Counted from the stretch's first letter, positions 53,797 through 64,000 are shown. The stretch: 64,000 bases of DNA from Shimia sagamensis (GCF_900182745.1 NZ_FXTY01000003.1:1-64000), one strand, 5' to 3'. The notes: a model not told the origin generated them from the sequence alone. Made by a program: numbers and translations.

Positions 53797-55341
53797 ATGA
53801 CTTATCAGGCGAGCGAACAGAGTGACGATCCGGCACTCAATCCGGTTCTGTCTCTGGACAATATCACCAAAACATTTCCTGGCGTGAAGGCATTGGATGG
53901 CGTTGAGCTACACCTTTTTGCAGGCGAAGTGACCGCCTTGATTGGTGAAAACGGAGCCGGAAAGTCTACAGTGGTTAAGACTCTGACCGGTATCTATCAG
54001 CCCGATGGTGGGCGGATTGTGCTTGATGGACAGCCCGTGCATTTCCCAACCCCGCAGGATGCAGCGGATGCCGGGGTCACTGCCATTCATCAGGAAACCG
54101 TGCTGTTTGAGGAATTGACCGTCGCCGAAAATGTCTACATCGGGCACGCCCCCAAAAACCGGTTTGGCTTGATCGACACCAAGGCAATGCACGCCAAAAC
54201 CGCAGAAATTCTAAAGTCCATCGGTGCTCCGATTGATGCCGGCGTAAAGCTCAAGGACTTGGGGATCGCCTCGCGGCATCTGGTCGCCATTGCCCGCGCC
54301 TTGTCGGTTGAGGCGCGCGTTGTGATCATGGACGAACCCACTGCCGCATTGAGCCAGACCGAGATCGAGGAACTCTATGAGCTGGTCGATACATTGAAGG
54401 CGCAGGGCAAGGCCATCCTTTTTATTTCCCACAAGTTTGACGAGATTTTCCGCATTGCCGACCGCTACACGGTGTTTCGCGACGGACAATTTGTCGGCGC
54501 TGGCAACATGGCCAATGTGAAGGAGGCGGAATTGGTTCAGATGATGGTTGGGCGTGCCGTTGAACAACTGTTTCCAAAGCGCCATGCAGAGGTCGGGGGC
54601 GAGGTTTTGAAGGTTGTTGGTTACAGCCACCCAACAGAGTTTGAGGATATCAACTTTACGCTTCGCCGCGGAGAAATCCTTGGGTTCTACGGGCTTGTCG
54701 GTGCTGGCAGGTCTGAGTTTATGCAATCCTTGATCGGGATCACACGGCCATCCAAAGGCGCGGTTCGGATTGACAACAAAGTGCGTGTGATCCGTTCCCC
54801 CGCCGACGCAATCAAGGCAGGCATCGTGTACGTTCCCGAAGATCGCGGCAAGCAGGGTGCCATTCTGGACATGCCGATCTTTCAAAACATCACATTGCCA
54901 TCGCTGCATAAAACGTCACGTGAGGGGTTTATCCAGTTGGCCGAAGAATTTGCCTTGGCACGCGAGTACACCGAGCGGCTTGATTTGCGTGCAGCCTCAC
55001 TGGATACAAACGTGGGGGCCCTGTCTGGCGGTAACCAGCAAAAAGTGGTCATTGCCAAGTGGCTGGCCACCCAGCCGCGCGTGATCATCCTTGATGAACC
55101 GACCAAAGGCATCGACATCGGCTCCAAGGCGGCTGTGCACGACTTTATGTCTGAATTGGCCGCTCAAGGTTTGTCGGTGATTATGGTCAGTTCTGAAATT
55201 CCTGAAATTCTTGGCATGTCGGATCGGGTGATTGTCATGCGCGAAGGCCGCATGGTTGTCGAAGTTCAAGGCGATGAGTTGAGCCCCGAAACACTGGTGC
55301 GTCATGCCGTCGGCATTCAAGCAAAAGGAGACGCGGTATGA
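53797..55341 (+). CDS. rhaT: Rhamnose ABC transporter ATPase (two-domain)
   Basis: This 514-aa sugar ATPase of the CUT2 type carries two fused ABC domains. Domain 1 has Walker A GENGAGKST and MDEPTAAL with a degenerate signature. Domain 2 has a degenerate P-loop (GAGRSE), a canonical LSGGNQQKV signature and LDEPTKGIDIG. It energises rhamnose uptake together with the two permeases. The gene follows the rhaS hairpin, and its stop overlaps the rhaP start (ATGA). Confidence 0.95.
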   Translation: MTYQASEQSDDPALNPVLSLDNITKTFPGVKALDGVELHLFAGEVTALIGENGAGKSTVVKTLTGIYQPDGGRIVLDGQPVHFPTPQDAADAGVTAIHQETVLFEELTVAENVYIGHAPKNRFGLIDTKAMHAKTAEILKSIGAPIDAGVKLKDLGIASRHLVAIARALSVEARVVIMDEPTAALSQTEIEELYELVDTLKAQGKAILFISHKFDEIFRIADRYTVFRDGQFVGAGNMANVKEAELVQMMVGRAVEQLFPKRHAEVGGEVLKVVGYSHPTEFEDINFTLRRGEILGFYGLVGAGRSEFMQSLIGITRPSKGAVRIDNKVRVIRSPADAIKAGIVYVPEDRGKQGAILDMPIFQNITLPSLHKTSREGFIQLAEEFALAREYTERLDLRAASLDTNVGALSGGNQQKVVIAKWLATQPRVIILDEPTKGIDIGSKAAVHDFMSELAAQGLSVIMVSSEIPEILGMSDRVIVMREGRMVVEVQGDELSPETLVRHAVGIQAKGDAV

Positions 55342-56315
55342 GCCATCTTAAGTCCCGCGAAGCGATCCTTTTTGGTGCTATTTTATGCCTGCTTTTTGTT
55401 GTTGCAGCGCGTTTTCCCGCATTTGTCGCGCCCGGCAACCTTGTCGCGGTATTCACAGACACGTCGCCTTTGATGATCCTTGCGATGGGCCAGATGGCGG
55501 TGATCCTGACCCGTTGTATCGACCTATCGGTGGCCGCAAATTTGGCCCTAACAGGGATGGTTTGCGCGATGATCAACGTGGCGGCCCCCGATCTTCCGGT
55601 TGTGGTCATTCTGGCAGTGTCGTTGGCACTGGGCGCGATGTTGGGGGCGATCAACGGCATCCTGGTTTGGAAGCTTAGTATTCCTCCGATTGTTGTCACG
55701 CTTGGCACAATGACCATCTTTCGCGGCATCATCTTTTTGCTGACCGATGGCAAATGGATCAATGCCCACGAAATGAGCCCGCACTTTACCGGGTTTCCTC
55801 GATCTGACATCTTTGGTGTGCCGGTGCTTGGCTGGATCGCGGTTCTGGTGTCTGTCGTTATGCTCGTACTTATGGCACGCACGACGTTGGGACGGTCCAT
55901 ATACGCTGTGGGCGGCAATCCCCATGCAGCAATTTATACCGGCATCGACGTCGGTAAGACGCAATTCGCAGCTTTCGTGATCTCCGGCATGCTGGCTGGT
56001 TTGACAGGCTATCTTTGGGTCGCGCGATATTCGGTGGCCTATGTCGACATTGCTGGAGGCTTTGAGCTTGATGTGGTGGCGGCTTGCGTGATTGGCGGTG
56101 TATCCATTGCTGGCGGTGCGGGCACTGTTGTTGGGACGCTTCTGGGCGCCTTGTTTCTTGGTGTTGTCAAAAACGCGTTGCCCGTGGTCGACATCTCGCC
56201 ATTTTGGCAGCTCGCAATATCCGGCGCGGCGATCATCATTGCGGTTGCGTTTAATGCCCAATCCGGACGCTCCAAAGGGCGCGTCATTCTGAAATCCGCG
56301 GAGCATGCACAATGA
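55338..56315 (+). CDS. rhaP: Rhamnose ABC transporter permease
   Basis: This 325-aa CUT2 permease has about eight to ten membrane segments, MILAMGQMAVILTRCIDLSVAANLALTGM near the N-terminal third and the GGxxIxGGxGTVxGTLLGALFLGV family block (GGVSIAGGAGTVVGTLLG) near 250-285. It shares 4-bp ATGA overlaps with rhaT upstream and rhaQ downstream, so expression is coupled. Confidence 0.94.
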   Translation: MSHLKSREAILFGAILCLLFVVAARFPAFVAPGNLVAVFTDTSPLMILAMGQMAVILTRCIDLSVAANLALTGMVCAMINVAAPDLPVVVILAVSLALGAMLGAINGILVWKLSIPPIVVTLGTMTIFRGIIFLLTDGKWINAHEMSPHFTGFPRSDIFGVPVLGWIAVLVSVVMLVLMARTTLGRSIYAVGGNPHAAIYTGIDVGKTQFAAFVISGMLAGLTGYLWVARYSVAYVDIAGGFELDVVAACVIGGVSIAGGAGTVVGTLLGALFLGVVKNALPVVDISPFWQLAISGAAIIIAVAFNAQSGRSKGRVILKSAEHAQ

Positions 56316-57313
56316 GCCTGACCGAAAACGCCCCCCGTCACGTCCCGGACCGGCTGCGGTCCCCTTTGCAGGACAAATTGGTCAGTTGGGAAAGTCTTTT
56401 GCTGGCTGTCGCCATCGCGATCTTTATCGTGAATTCGCTGGCCTCGCCATACTTCCTCAATGCGTGGAACTTGTCGGACGCCACCTTTAATTTCACCGAA
56501 AAAGCTATGATCGCCTTTGCCATGGCTTTGCTAATCATCTCCGGCGAAATTGACCTGTCGGTGGCAGCCATAATTGCTTTGGCCTCGACCGCCATGGGCG
56601 TCGCCATGGAAATGGGCGCGGGAACTCCCGTTTTGGTTTTGGTTGGCCTAACAACGGGCCTGCTGTGTGGCGCGTTTAACGGCGCTCTGGTGACCAAACT
56701 CGGCCTACCTTCAATCGTTGTGACCATCGGCACCATGAGCCTGTTTCGGGGCATCAGCTACATTGTCCTCGGGGACGGTGCGTTTCGCGGCTATCCCAGC
56801 TCGTTTTCGTGGTTCGGACAGGGCTATGTTTTCTGGGTAATCTCTGTCGAATTTGTCATTTTCGCCCTATTGGCGGTGATCTTTGGCGTGGTCCTACACA
56901 AAACCAACTTTGGCCGAATGGTTTATGCCACGGGCAATAACGCGACTGGTGCGCTCTTCTCCGGAGTGCGGGTAGATCGCGTCAAGATGGCCTTGTTTTT
57001 GCTGACGGGCTTAATGTCAGGCTTGGCAGCAATCTGTCTAACTTCGAGGCTCGGATCCACGCGACCTTCGATTGCCTCGGGCATGGAGCTTGAGGTGGTC
57101 ACTATGGTTGTCTTGGGCGGCGTAAACATTCTTGGTGGCTCGGGCTCCATTCCGGGTGTCGTTATTGCCGCCTTTGTCATGGGGCTGGTGACGTTTGGCC
57201 TTGGCTTGCTCAATGTGCCTGGCATCGTCTTGTCGATCTTCATTGGTCTCTTGCTCATCGGGGTCATTGCGCTGCCAAGACTCTGGGCCATGTGGCGCAA
57301 GAAAGCGGGCTGA
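56312..57313 (+). CDS. rhaQ: Rhamnose ABC transporter permease
   Basis: This 333-aa CUT2 permease is paralogous to Rha[29 protein letters not shown] in the first third and [24 protein letters not shown] toward the C-terminus. An extra cytoplasmic N-terminus of about 25 residues precedes the first membrane segment. It forms the channel heterodimer with RhaP. Confidence 0.94.
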   Translation: MSLTENAPRHVPDRLRSPLQDKLVSWESLLLAVAIAIFIVNSLASPYFLNAWNLSDATFNFTEKAMIAFAMALLIISGEIDLSVAAIIALASTAMGVAMEMGAGTPVLVLVGLTTGLLCGAFNGALVTKLGLPSIVVTIGTMSLFRGISYIVLGDGAFRGYPSSFSWFGQGYVFWVISVEFVIFALLAVIFGVVLHKTNFGRMVYATGNNATGALFSGVRVDRVKMALFLLTGLMSGLAAICLTSRLGSTRPSIASGMELEVVTMVVLGGVNILGGSGSIPGVVIAAFVMGLVTFGLGLLNVPGIVLSIFIGLLLIGVIALPRLWAMWRKKAG

Positions 57314-57317
57314 GTTG

Positions 57318-57632
57318 ATGGAAAAGCACGCTTTCTGCATGACGCTTCACTCAGGTAAACTGGATGAATACCGCAAGCGCCATGATAAGATTTGGCCGGA
57401 GCTTGTTGCCCTTCTGAAGGAGGCCGGTGTGGAGGACTACTCCATTCATTACCATGCAGAAACACGTCAGCTGTTTGGCGTGTTGTGGCGCCGTAACGAC
57501 CACACGATGGATGCCTTGCCAGATCATCCTGTGATGAAGCGCTGGTGGGCGTATATGGCCGATCTTATGGACTCACATCCGGACAACAGCCCCGTTGCGG
57601 TTGATCTCCAACAAGTGTTCCATATGCCATGA
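57318..57632 (+). CDS. rhaU: L-rhamnose mutarotase
   Basis: This 104-aa mutarotase starts [23 protein letters not shown], 4 bp after rhaQ. Conserved residues of the RhaU/RhaM family are visible: His in [28 protein letters not shown], and [12 protein letters not shown]. It equilibrates rhamnose anomers for the isomerase. The stop overlaps the rhaK ATG. Confidence 0.93.
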   Translation: MEKHAFCMTLHSGKLDEYRKRHDKIWPELVALLKEAGVEDYSIHYHAETRQLFGVLWRRNDHTMDALPDHPVMKRWWAYMADLMDSHPDNSPVAVDLQQVFHMP

Positions 57633-59011
57633 CCACCCCGCCTAAAAACTCTCGCCACATTGCTGTGATCGATGTTGGTAAAACGAACGCCAAGCTCGCG
57701 ATGGTCGATGGCGCGACAATGACCGAGTTGGCCGTTGTGACCCGCCCCAACACGGTCCTTGCAGGGCCGCCTTACCCGCATTTTGATCTGGACGGACATT
57801 GGGCGTTCTTTCTTGAAAACCTTGCGGCGTTTCATGCCCAACACGGTGTTGACGCGATTTCTGTGACCACGCATGGCGCCTCCATTGTTCTGCTGGACCA
57901 GGATGGCGCGCTGGCATGTCCAATGTTGGATTATGAGCATCACGGGCCAGACGATTTGGCCGACACCTATGATCAAATACGGCCGGATTTCTCGGAAACC
58001 GGGTCGCCTCGATTACCCGGCGGCCTCAATGTCGGGGCACAGTTGCATTGGCTTTTTGACACCGATCCAACGCTTTTGGACCGCACCAAACACATCATCA
58101 CTTACCCGCAATATTGGGGGTATCGGCTGACCGGCAATCTGGCTTGTGATGTGACATCACTTGGATGCCACACCGATCTTTGGAACCCATTGGATGGCAA
58201 GCCGTCGTCTCTGGTCGCGCGGTTGGGAGTATTAGAGAAGCTTGCGCCAGCGCGGCAGTCCTCTGACATTCTGGGAGATTTGGATGAAACCGTCAGCCTG
58301 ATTACGGGCCTTTCGCCTGACACGCCGGTTGTTTGCGGAATTCACGACAGCAACGCCTCTTTGGTTCCGTATCTTAATCACGGCACTCAGCCGATTTCGG
58401 TTGTCTCAACGGGGACTTGGGTGGTGTGCATGACCTTGGGCGGTGCACAGGCACCGCAACTGGATGCCCAACGTGACACGCTGATCAACGTGAATGCTTT
58501 AGGGCAACCGGTGCCATCTGCCCGGTTTATGGGGGGAAGAGAATACGAAATCATCCGGAACGGGTCAGACGCGACCCCCACGGATCAGGATCGTGATCTG
58601 GTACATAGCAACCAGATTATGCTGCTGCCGTCTGTAGTAACGGAGAGCGGGCCATTCCCGGGACAAAGAATGCAATGGACTGTCCCGCCAGAGACGGATG
58701 GACAACGCATCTACGCGCTCTCCCTCTATCTTGCATTGATGACAGAGTGCTGTCTTGAGCTGACTGCTGGCGGAGAAACAACTATCGTCGAAGGTCCGTT
58801 TGCCAGAAACTCCGACTACTTAGGCATGCTCAACTTGCTCCGTGCGGGTCATGTCGAGGCGGCGCTCTCACAGACTGGAACCAGTGTTGGCGCCGCAATG
58901 CTGATTGATAAGCCGGCAAAATCTGCGAGCGGCTTTTCATCCGAGAAACCACAAGATCAGCGCCTTTTCAGTTACGCAAAAAAATGGTTCAGCGCAGTGA
59001 ACCAACGCTGA
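57629..59011 (+). CDS. rhaK: L-rhamnulose kinase (FGGY family)
   Basis: This 460-aa sugar kinase has the N-terminal phosphate motif [29 protein letters not shown], a GIHDSNASL catalytic Asp region and the adenosine-region [11 protein letters not shown]. It is related to rhizobial RhaK rather than enteric RhaB. It phosphorylates rhamnulose and in R. leguminosarum is also needed for transport. It is the last gene of the operon. Confidence 0.92.
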   Translation: MTTPPKNSRHIAVIDVGKTNAKLAMVDGATMTELAVVTRPNTVLAGPPYPHFDLDGHWAFFLENLAAFHAQHGVDAISVTTHGASIVLLDQDGALACPMLDYEHHGPDDLADTYDQIRPDFSETGSPRLPGGLNVGAQLHWLFDTDPTLLDRTKHIITYPQYWGYRLTGNLACDVTSLGCHTDLWNPLDGKPSSLVARLGVLEKLAPARQSSDILGDLDETVSLITGLSPDTPVVCGIHDSNASLVPYLNHGTQPISVVSTGTWVVCMTLGGAQAPQLDAQRDTLINVNALGQPVPSARFMGGREYEIIRNGSDATPTDQDRDLVHSNQIMLLPSVVTESGPFPGQRMQWTVPPETDGQRIYALSLYLALMTECCLELTAGGETTIVEGPFARNSDYLGMLNLLRAGHVEAALSQTGTSVGAAMLIDKPAKSASGFSSEKPQDQRLFSYAKKWFSAVNQR

Positions 59012-59094
59012 TCGACAAATCAAGGCACTTATGGCTTGGGTGAAGCCGAATGACGGAATTTTGCAAAGCAGACGTCTGAGTACTCTGCGGCGAA

Positions 59095-59146
59095 AGTCCG
59101 CAATCCGCCGATTCTGTGGAAAAACAACGCATTGCTGGCGCAGAAA
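59095..59146. repeat. Copy B of dispersed degenerate repeat
   Basis: This holds the inverse of the block at 50-100: CGCCGATTCTGTGGAAAAAC, then GCTGGCGCAGAAAGC. It lies between rhaK and transposase remnants. The two copies are in opposite orientation and about 59 kb apart. Confidence 0.6.
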
Positions 59147-59154
59147 GCGGCGAT

Positions 59155-60110
59155 CTAAATAAGGCCCGAGCGCCTTTCCCATAAGGCTTTGTGCACTTGC
59201 TGCGGTGCAGGAATGGTCTTTGCGAGTTTGCGGAGGTTTTGGGCGGTTGCGGCGAGGAGGAATTCGTCATTTGCGCCGCATGCGTTGCCCGATAGGGTCA
59301 TGGCGCAGCCATGATCCCGAGAGGGGCCGCGCAATCGCAACCGCCCCAGCCCAAGGATGCGCTTGAGGTGCGCAAAGAGCATTTCGACTTTCTTGCGCAA
59401 TTTTGGATGAGCTCTTGTACTGCGGTGTTTTTCTGATGGCGCGGGCAACATCTCTGGCGTCTTCGTGCTCTTCGCGGGAGATCTTGCGCATCTGCCTTCG
59501 GGCAACAATTGTTCTTCGAGGTGCAAGCCTGACAAGTTCCCTTTAACGCGCGATATCGCGCGACACCTTTGCCCGTCGGACCTCGATTTGGGTCAGAGTA
59601 ATTCCGGCGGAACTGCTTAAGCGGTTCACCCTCGGGGCAGATGTATTGGTTGTTTTGCGCATCGCATTCGAAGTCTGCACGGGACCATGTTCCGTCGGTG
59701 CGCCCCGCCTTATCGATCACTGGGATATGTGGCGCGATGTTGCGATCAACCAACCAGCCTAGCATTGGCCCTGAACCGTAGGCTGTATCTGCGATCACCC
59801 ATTCTGGGTCGAGATCGAACCTGTCTTTGACCCGATCCAACATGGTCTTCGTTGAACCGACCTCGGCTTGCCGTATTGAACGGGTGCCTTCAATATCAAC
59901 GATGACACCATGATCGGTATCGATGAGTTAGTTGTCAGAATATGCAAAGAATGCGGGGCTTGGGAGCTGTCGTTGGGTGTGTTTTGCACGAACGTCATGC
60001 ATTGGGCGGCCGCTTGCAGTCGTTGCGCTTCCGCCGCAGTGATTTTTTCGCTCCGCTTGTTTCAACGGATCGACGCAACACTTTAGTCTTTTTGGAAAGA
60101 TAGAGTGTAA
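59155..60110 (-). pseudogene. Decayed IS1182-like transposase
   Basis: DDE-transposase fragments in several frames include IADTAYGSGPMLGWL, a Cys-rich YICPEGEPLKQFRR/CQAC region, and a C-terminal VEMLFAHLKRILGLGRLRLRG. A TAA stop interrupts DN*LIDTDHG, where an aromatic residue is expected, and further frame changes split both ends. The element is inactive. Confidence 0.85.
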
Positions 60111-60113
60111 GTC

Positions 60114-61316
60114 ATGGCCTATCGGAAGCGGGTATTTTTCACAGAGAAGCAAAAGGCGGAGATATGGGATCGGTGGCAGCGCGGAGAGTCGATGAGTTCG
60201 ATTGGACGTGTGTTTGAGCGCGGATCTTCTTCGATCTATCCATTACTTGAGCGCACTGGTGGCATTAGACCAATAACCCGCACGCGGTCTCGGTTGGCGT
60301 TGACACTGAGTGATCGGGAAGCGATATCGCGGGGCCTTGTAGCCAAGCAGTCCCTGAGGTTCATCGCGCGCAACCTTCACCGGGCACCTTCAACTGTCAG
60401 CCGTGAAGTTCGCCGTAATGGCGGCAACAAACATTACCGTGCAGCCAGGTCCGAGGCGAATGCCTGGGATCGCGCGCACCGTCCAAAGCCCTGTAAGCTG
60501 GTCGGCAACGACTATCTTTGCCGCATGATATCGACCAAGCTACATCGCAAGTGGGTCCCCTCAACAAAGCGCATGCTGGCTGATGCGCGAACATCCTGGT
60601 GAGGAAGACAAACGTATCTCGCATGCACTGACCGGCAGGGCATCGCAGGGCAATGTCCCGAGAGGTGGACAATCTACCGGAGCCTGTTCATTCAGACGCG
60701 GGGCGTCTTAAAGAAGGAACTACAGGCGCATTTACGTGCCACACGATCCATCAGGCGGTCGCGTCATGTCACGCTGAAGCGGAGCGGCTTGGGAAAGTTC
60801 AACGACGCTGTTTCAATCCGGGAGCGGCCCCCAGAGGTAGAAGATCGGGCTGTGCCAGAGCATTGGGAAGGTGATTTTATCGCAGGCGCACGCAACAGCT
60901 TCTTTGCCACGCTGGTCGAGCGCTACACCCGCTTTGTGATGTTGGCAAAGGCTAGCAACAAAGGCAGCCACAGCGTCATTCAGGCGCTCATCAAATAATC
61001 CCGCAAGCTGCCCAAGGAGCTGTATCGTTCTCTTGCATGGGACCGGGGGTCAGAAATGGTAGGTCACAAGACCTTCACCTTAACCACTGACATCGACGTC
61101 TTCTTGTGAGAACCACACTCACCATGGCAGCGCGGCACAAACGAGAACACAAATCGTTTGTTGAGACAGTACTTCCCCAAAGGCACCGATTTGTCGATGC
61201 ATAGTCAAGCTAAGCTCAACGCAGTCGCAAGACAACTGAACGAACGACCTCGAAAAACGCTGGGATACGAAACTCCAGCAGAACGGTTTAACGCATGTGT
61301 TGCGGCGGTCCGGTGA
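60114..61316 (+). pseudogene. Decayed IS30-family transposase
   Basis: The N-terminal helix-turn-helix part (KQKAEIWDRWQRGESMSSIGRVF, RAPSTVSREVRRNGG) is intact over about 160 residues. The DDE core then continues in other frames (EHWEGDFIAGARNSFFATLVERYTRF, later [36 protein letters not shown]). At least two frameshifts and an in-frame stop (after QALIK) disable it. IS30-type target and terminal repeats could not be delimited. Confidence 0.88.
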
Positions 61317-61503
61317 AACCGCTGCAGGTAGCGGATTGTAAATTTTCGTTGACGATCCAGAGCTGCTGTCTAGGTCATTTTTTGCAAACGACCGCTCCAA
61401 AGCGAAAGCAGACCAATTGGCCAACTTCTGGACAGCTGATTAGCTCATGCAGCCTTCTCCGTTCTGATGCTTTATCTAGACGCTTGCACCTAACTCGGGC
61501 AAC

Positions 61504-63167
61504 GTGTCGGAGAAACATCGCGGAACAGGGGAGAATGTCGGGTTGAGGAGCTTACTCGCAGATTTAGGTACCATTGCTGACGCGCCCGAAATACGGATGA
61601 GGAACGTCTAAAGCATCGGTTCCTGATCGCGACGGGCGTTGTAATGTCTGGCGGCGGCCTGCTCTGGGGCGTGGTGGCTACCATTTTAAACCTGCATATT
61701 CAAAGCGCAATACCGTTTGGCTATGTGCTGATTACAGCAATTAACTTTGCCTTTCTGGCCCGCACCAAGAACTTTGCTCTAGCCCGGAATATCCAGATTT
61801 TTGTCAGTATTCTCCTGCCGTTCTTGTTTCAGTGGATGTTAGGCGGGTTGGTTGCATCAGGCGCTACCATGTTGTGGTCCATGTTGTGCTTGAGCGCGGC
61901 TCAGTCTTTTGACGAGCGAACACACTCGCTGCGCTGGCTTATCTTCTTTGTATTGTTGACCTTCGTCTCGCTTTACTTTGAGTTTCAAATTCCTCCGCCT
62001 ATTGACCTGTTTGAGAACGAGGCACTCCTCAAGCTTCCACTGTACCTATTCACCATGAATTTCCTTGCAGTGTCGTTGGCAATTTTCGCACTGATCAGCA
62101 TCTTCATGCAGCTTCGACAGCGAATGGAGGTTGAGCTGGTCCAAAGGAATGACGAGCTGGCACAATCTCAAAATGCACTGGTCCAAAGCGAAAAAATGGC
62201 GGCAATTGGTGATCTGGTCGCTGGCGTGGCGCATGAATTAAACACCCCTCTAGGCGCAATCCGCGCCTCAAACGATAACCTAGACAGGTCGATCAGTATC
62301 ATCTTGTCAGGCTTGCCAGAACTCAACGAAACGGCCAACGAGTCCGAGTTGTCAGGCCTAGCTGATATGCTGCGAGGGATCGCAGCGGTCAATGTCGAGC
62401 TGACGACCAGAGAGGAACGCAGTCTTCGCAACTCACTGGCCAGTGAATTGCAAGAACACGGGTTTAACGACAGTCAGGAAAAAGCGACTCAGTTGGTTGA
62501 AATAGGCGTGTCAGCCCTCGGGACTGAACATCTTCCGGTCCTGCGAAGTGAACGCTGGCCGGTGGTGTTCTCCCAGTTGCGCGCATTCTCCAGCCTGAAC
62601 AGAAATTGCCAAACAATCAAAACTGCGGCAGCCAGGTCTTCAAAAATTGTCTTCGCTTTAAAAAAATATGCTCACCCCGGAAATGATGGCCATGTTTCCT
62701 CAGCTTCGGTCGGTGAAAGTCTGGATACAGTGTTGATGCTCTACCAAAACCTAATAAAACGGGGTGTCCGGATTGAGCGATCATTTGACGGTAACACAAC
62801 AATCCTAGCAGACCACGACGCGTTGAATCAGGTTTGGACAAACCTTGTTCACAACGCATTGCAGGCGATGGATTGTAATGGGGTGTTGAAGATCAAGGCG
62901 ACCAGCTCCTCAGATGAGTTATTCGTATCCATCGAAGACACCGGTTGCGGAATCCCACCAAATGCAGTCGCGCGCATTTTCGAACCTTTCTATACGACCA
63001 AGCAGATAGGCGAAGGCACAGGGCTTGGATTGTCCATCAGCGCTGACATTGTACAGCGCCACGGGGGAGTGATCGAAGTAGACAGCGCTCCTGGCCGAAC
63101 AGTTTTCACCGTCCGACTACCCGTAGACGCTGCGAGCAATTTGCCGAAAGGGACTGCTGATGGATGA
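61504..63167 (+). pseudogene. Membrane sensor histidine kinase with apparent N-terminal frameshift
   Basis: The intact frame starts at ATG 61644 (507 aa). It has about six membrane segments (1-155), a coiled coil, the H-box GVAHELNTPLG with His197, N-box NQVWTNLVHNALQAM, and DTGCGIP and GTGLGLS ATP-binding motifs. Coding signal extends upstream: LLADLGTIADAPE in one frame runs into NTDEERLKHRFLIATGVV in the kinase frame at about 61590, which reads as a one-base deletion. A GTG at 61504 could be the original start. The protein may still work from ATG 61644, or the base may be a sequencing error. Confidence 0.7.
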
Positions 63168-64000
63168 AATTGCGCGAGTCGCCAGCAGCCCGGACGTAAC
63201 GCCCACCATTTTGTGTGTTGATGATGAAAAAATCATTCTGACCAGCCTTCAAGAGCAGTTGCGCAACAATTTGCAGGGAGTTGCCATCGAGATAGCAGAA
63301 TCCGGTGAAGAAGGTCTCGAAGTGCTGCAAGAGCTCATCGATGGCAACGTTCCTGTGCCATTAGTCATTTCAGATCAACTTATGCCAGGCATGCGGGGCG
63401 AAGAGTTTCTTGAAAAAACGCACGCAATGCTCCCGGATGCCCTGAATGTATTGCTGACAGGGCAAGCAACCGCGGACTCTGTCGGCGAAGCAGTCAACAG
63501 AGCGAACCTTTATCGATATATTGGAAAGCCTTGGAGCGAAGATGATCTGATCCTCACTATAAAAGAAGCGTTGATTGCCTGGGGCCGCGCACGAGATTTG
63601 CGCGCAAAGGAAAAAGAACTGCGAGAGACGCATGAGGCAAGCCTGCGGTTTGTTCCTCGAGAGTTTCTTTCGGTGTTGGGAAAACAGCGTGTCGTCGATG
63701 TCGAAGAAGGACATGCAGTAGAAATCGAGATGCAGGTCGTGTTTGCCGATATGCGCTCCTTTTCTATCCACGCTGCAAATCTTGGGCCCAGACAAGCCTT
63801 TGACCTGCTTAATGAATACATCAACATTCTTGATGCGGTTTTCCGTGAGGCAGGTGGGTTCATTGGTGGGCTTGAGGGCGACGGCGTGCTTGCCCTCTTC
63901 CCAGGAACGGTTGACGAGGCCGTACAAGCGGGAGTTGCAGCGCAACAAATCCTACTTGAACGCGGGCGGTCAACCGACATCCGGCCGGGTATCGATATGG
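63160..64000 (+). CDS. Receiver-adenylate/guanylate cyclase response regulator (partial)
   Basis: The gene starts MDEIARVASSPDV, overlapping the kinase stop by 8 bases, and is cut by the window end. Residues about 16-135 form a receiver: acidic pocket DD at 21-22, phospho-acceptor Asp72 in LVISDQLMPG, Thr100 and Lys123 in YIGKPW. A linker coiled coil (about 140-160) leads to a class III nucleotidyl cyclase domain: VVFADMRSFS carries the first metal Asp and GGLEGDGVLALFP the second region. The upstream kinase is the likely phosphate donor, giving a cyclic-nucleotide output. Confidence 0.88.
   Translation, partial: MDEIARVASSPDVTPTILCVDDEKIILTSLQEQLRNNLQGVAIEIAESGEEGLEVLQELIDGNVPVPLVISDQLMPGMRGEEFLEKTHAMLPDALNVLLTGQATADSVGEAVNRANLYRYIGKPWSEDDLILTIKEALIAWGRARDLRAKEKELRETHEASLRFVPREFLSVLGKQRVVDVEEGHAVEIEMQVVFADMRSFSIHAANLGPRQAFDLLNEYINILDAVFREAGGFIGGLEGDGVLALFPGTVDEAVQAGVAAQQILLERGRSTDIRPGIDM

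Noticed and set aside
1..64000. CRISPR array, tRNA, rRNA or riboswitch
   Set aside because: No regularly spaced direct repeats, cloverleaf sequences or conserved riboswitch cores were seen by eye; a covariance-model search would be needed for a firm negative.

Overview
The window looks like chromosomal or chromid DNA from a marine Roseobacter-group alphaproteobacterium (Rhodobacterales). This is inferred from moderate GC, the R. leguminosarum-style rhamnose operon, dense carbohydrate ABC transporters, paralogous sulfatases and the general protein style; no rRNA or other phylogenetic marker is present. Most of the window is accessory catabolic DNA for sulfated deoxy-sugar polysaccharides, separated by decayed mobile DNA.

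Layout: (1) 0.25-3.9 kb: a secreted type I sulfatase, a coiled-coil small protein, a LysR regulator and an NTF2-like protein. (2) 4.3-7.6 kb: a mobilisable-plasmid remnant with a PemK/MazF-like protein, a nested-palindrome oriT candidate, a Mob/Pre-like relaxase and a ribbon-helix-helix protein. (3) 7.9-21.3 kb: a divergent, LacI-controlled catabolic locus. It holds an amidohydrolase and SnoaL-like protein facing an ABC sugar importer, three more SnoaL-like proteins, an HpsN/histidinol-dehydrogenase homologue, an SDR, the LacI regulator and a cupin. Two LacI-type operators lie in the divergent promoter. The substrate is unknown. (4) 21.4-23.9 kb: an overlapping trio of MetE-core enzyme, alpha/beta hydrolase and RraA-like aldolase. 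(5) 24-25.8 kb: a scrap heap of recombinase, AAA ATPase and IS3-family fragments.

(6) 26-35.6 kb: a polysaccharide-sulfate module of two more sulfatases, a PafA-like phosphatase, a DUF3179-like membrane protein, an outer-membrane beta-barrel, and a membrane-anchored winged-helix/TPR regulator. (7) 36.4-47.9 kb: an IclR-linked L-fucose island with an ABC importer, mutarotase, L-fucose dehydrogenase, L-fuconolactonase, L-fuconate dehydratase, 2-keto-3-deoxy-L-fuconate dehydrogenase and 2,4-diketo-3-deoxy-L-fuconate hydrolase. This is a full non-phosphorylated route to pyruvate and lactate, plus one extra enolase-superfamily enzyme. (8) 48.2-59 kb: a complete rhamnose locus, rhaI-rhaD divergent from rhaR-S-T-P-Q-U-K. 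(9) 59.1-61.3 kb: pseudogenised IS1182-like and IS30 transposases. (10) 61.5-64 kb: a histidine kinase with an apparent N-terminal frameshift, and a receiver-adenylate cyclase protein cut by the window end.

Inferred joint function: periplasmic sulfatases and the phosphatase strip ester groups from fucose/rhamnose-containing algal glycans or oligosaccharides, and the freed sugars enter the fucose and rhamnose importers and pathways. No glycoside hydrolase, polysaccharide lyase or sulfatase-maturation enzyme lies in the window, so backbone cleavage and formylglycine formation must be encoded elsewhere. The LacI-controlled SnoaL/HpsN-like locus is the best candidate for an undescribed catabolic system.
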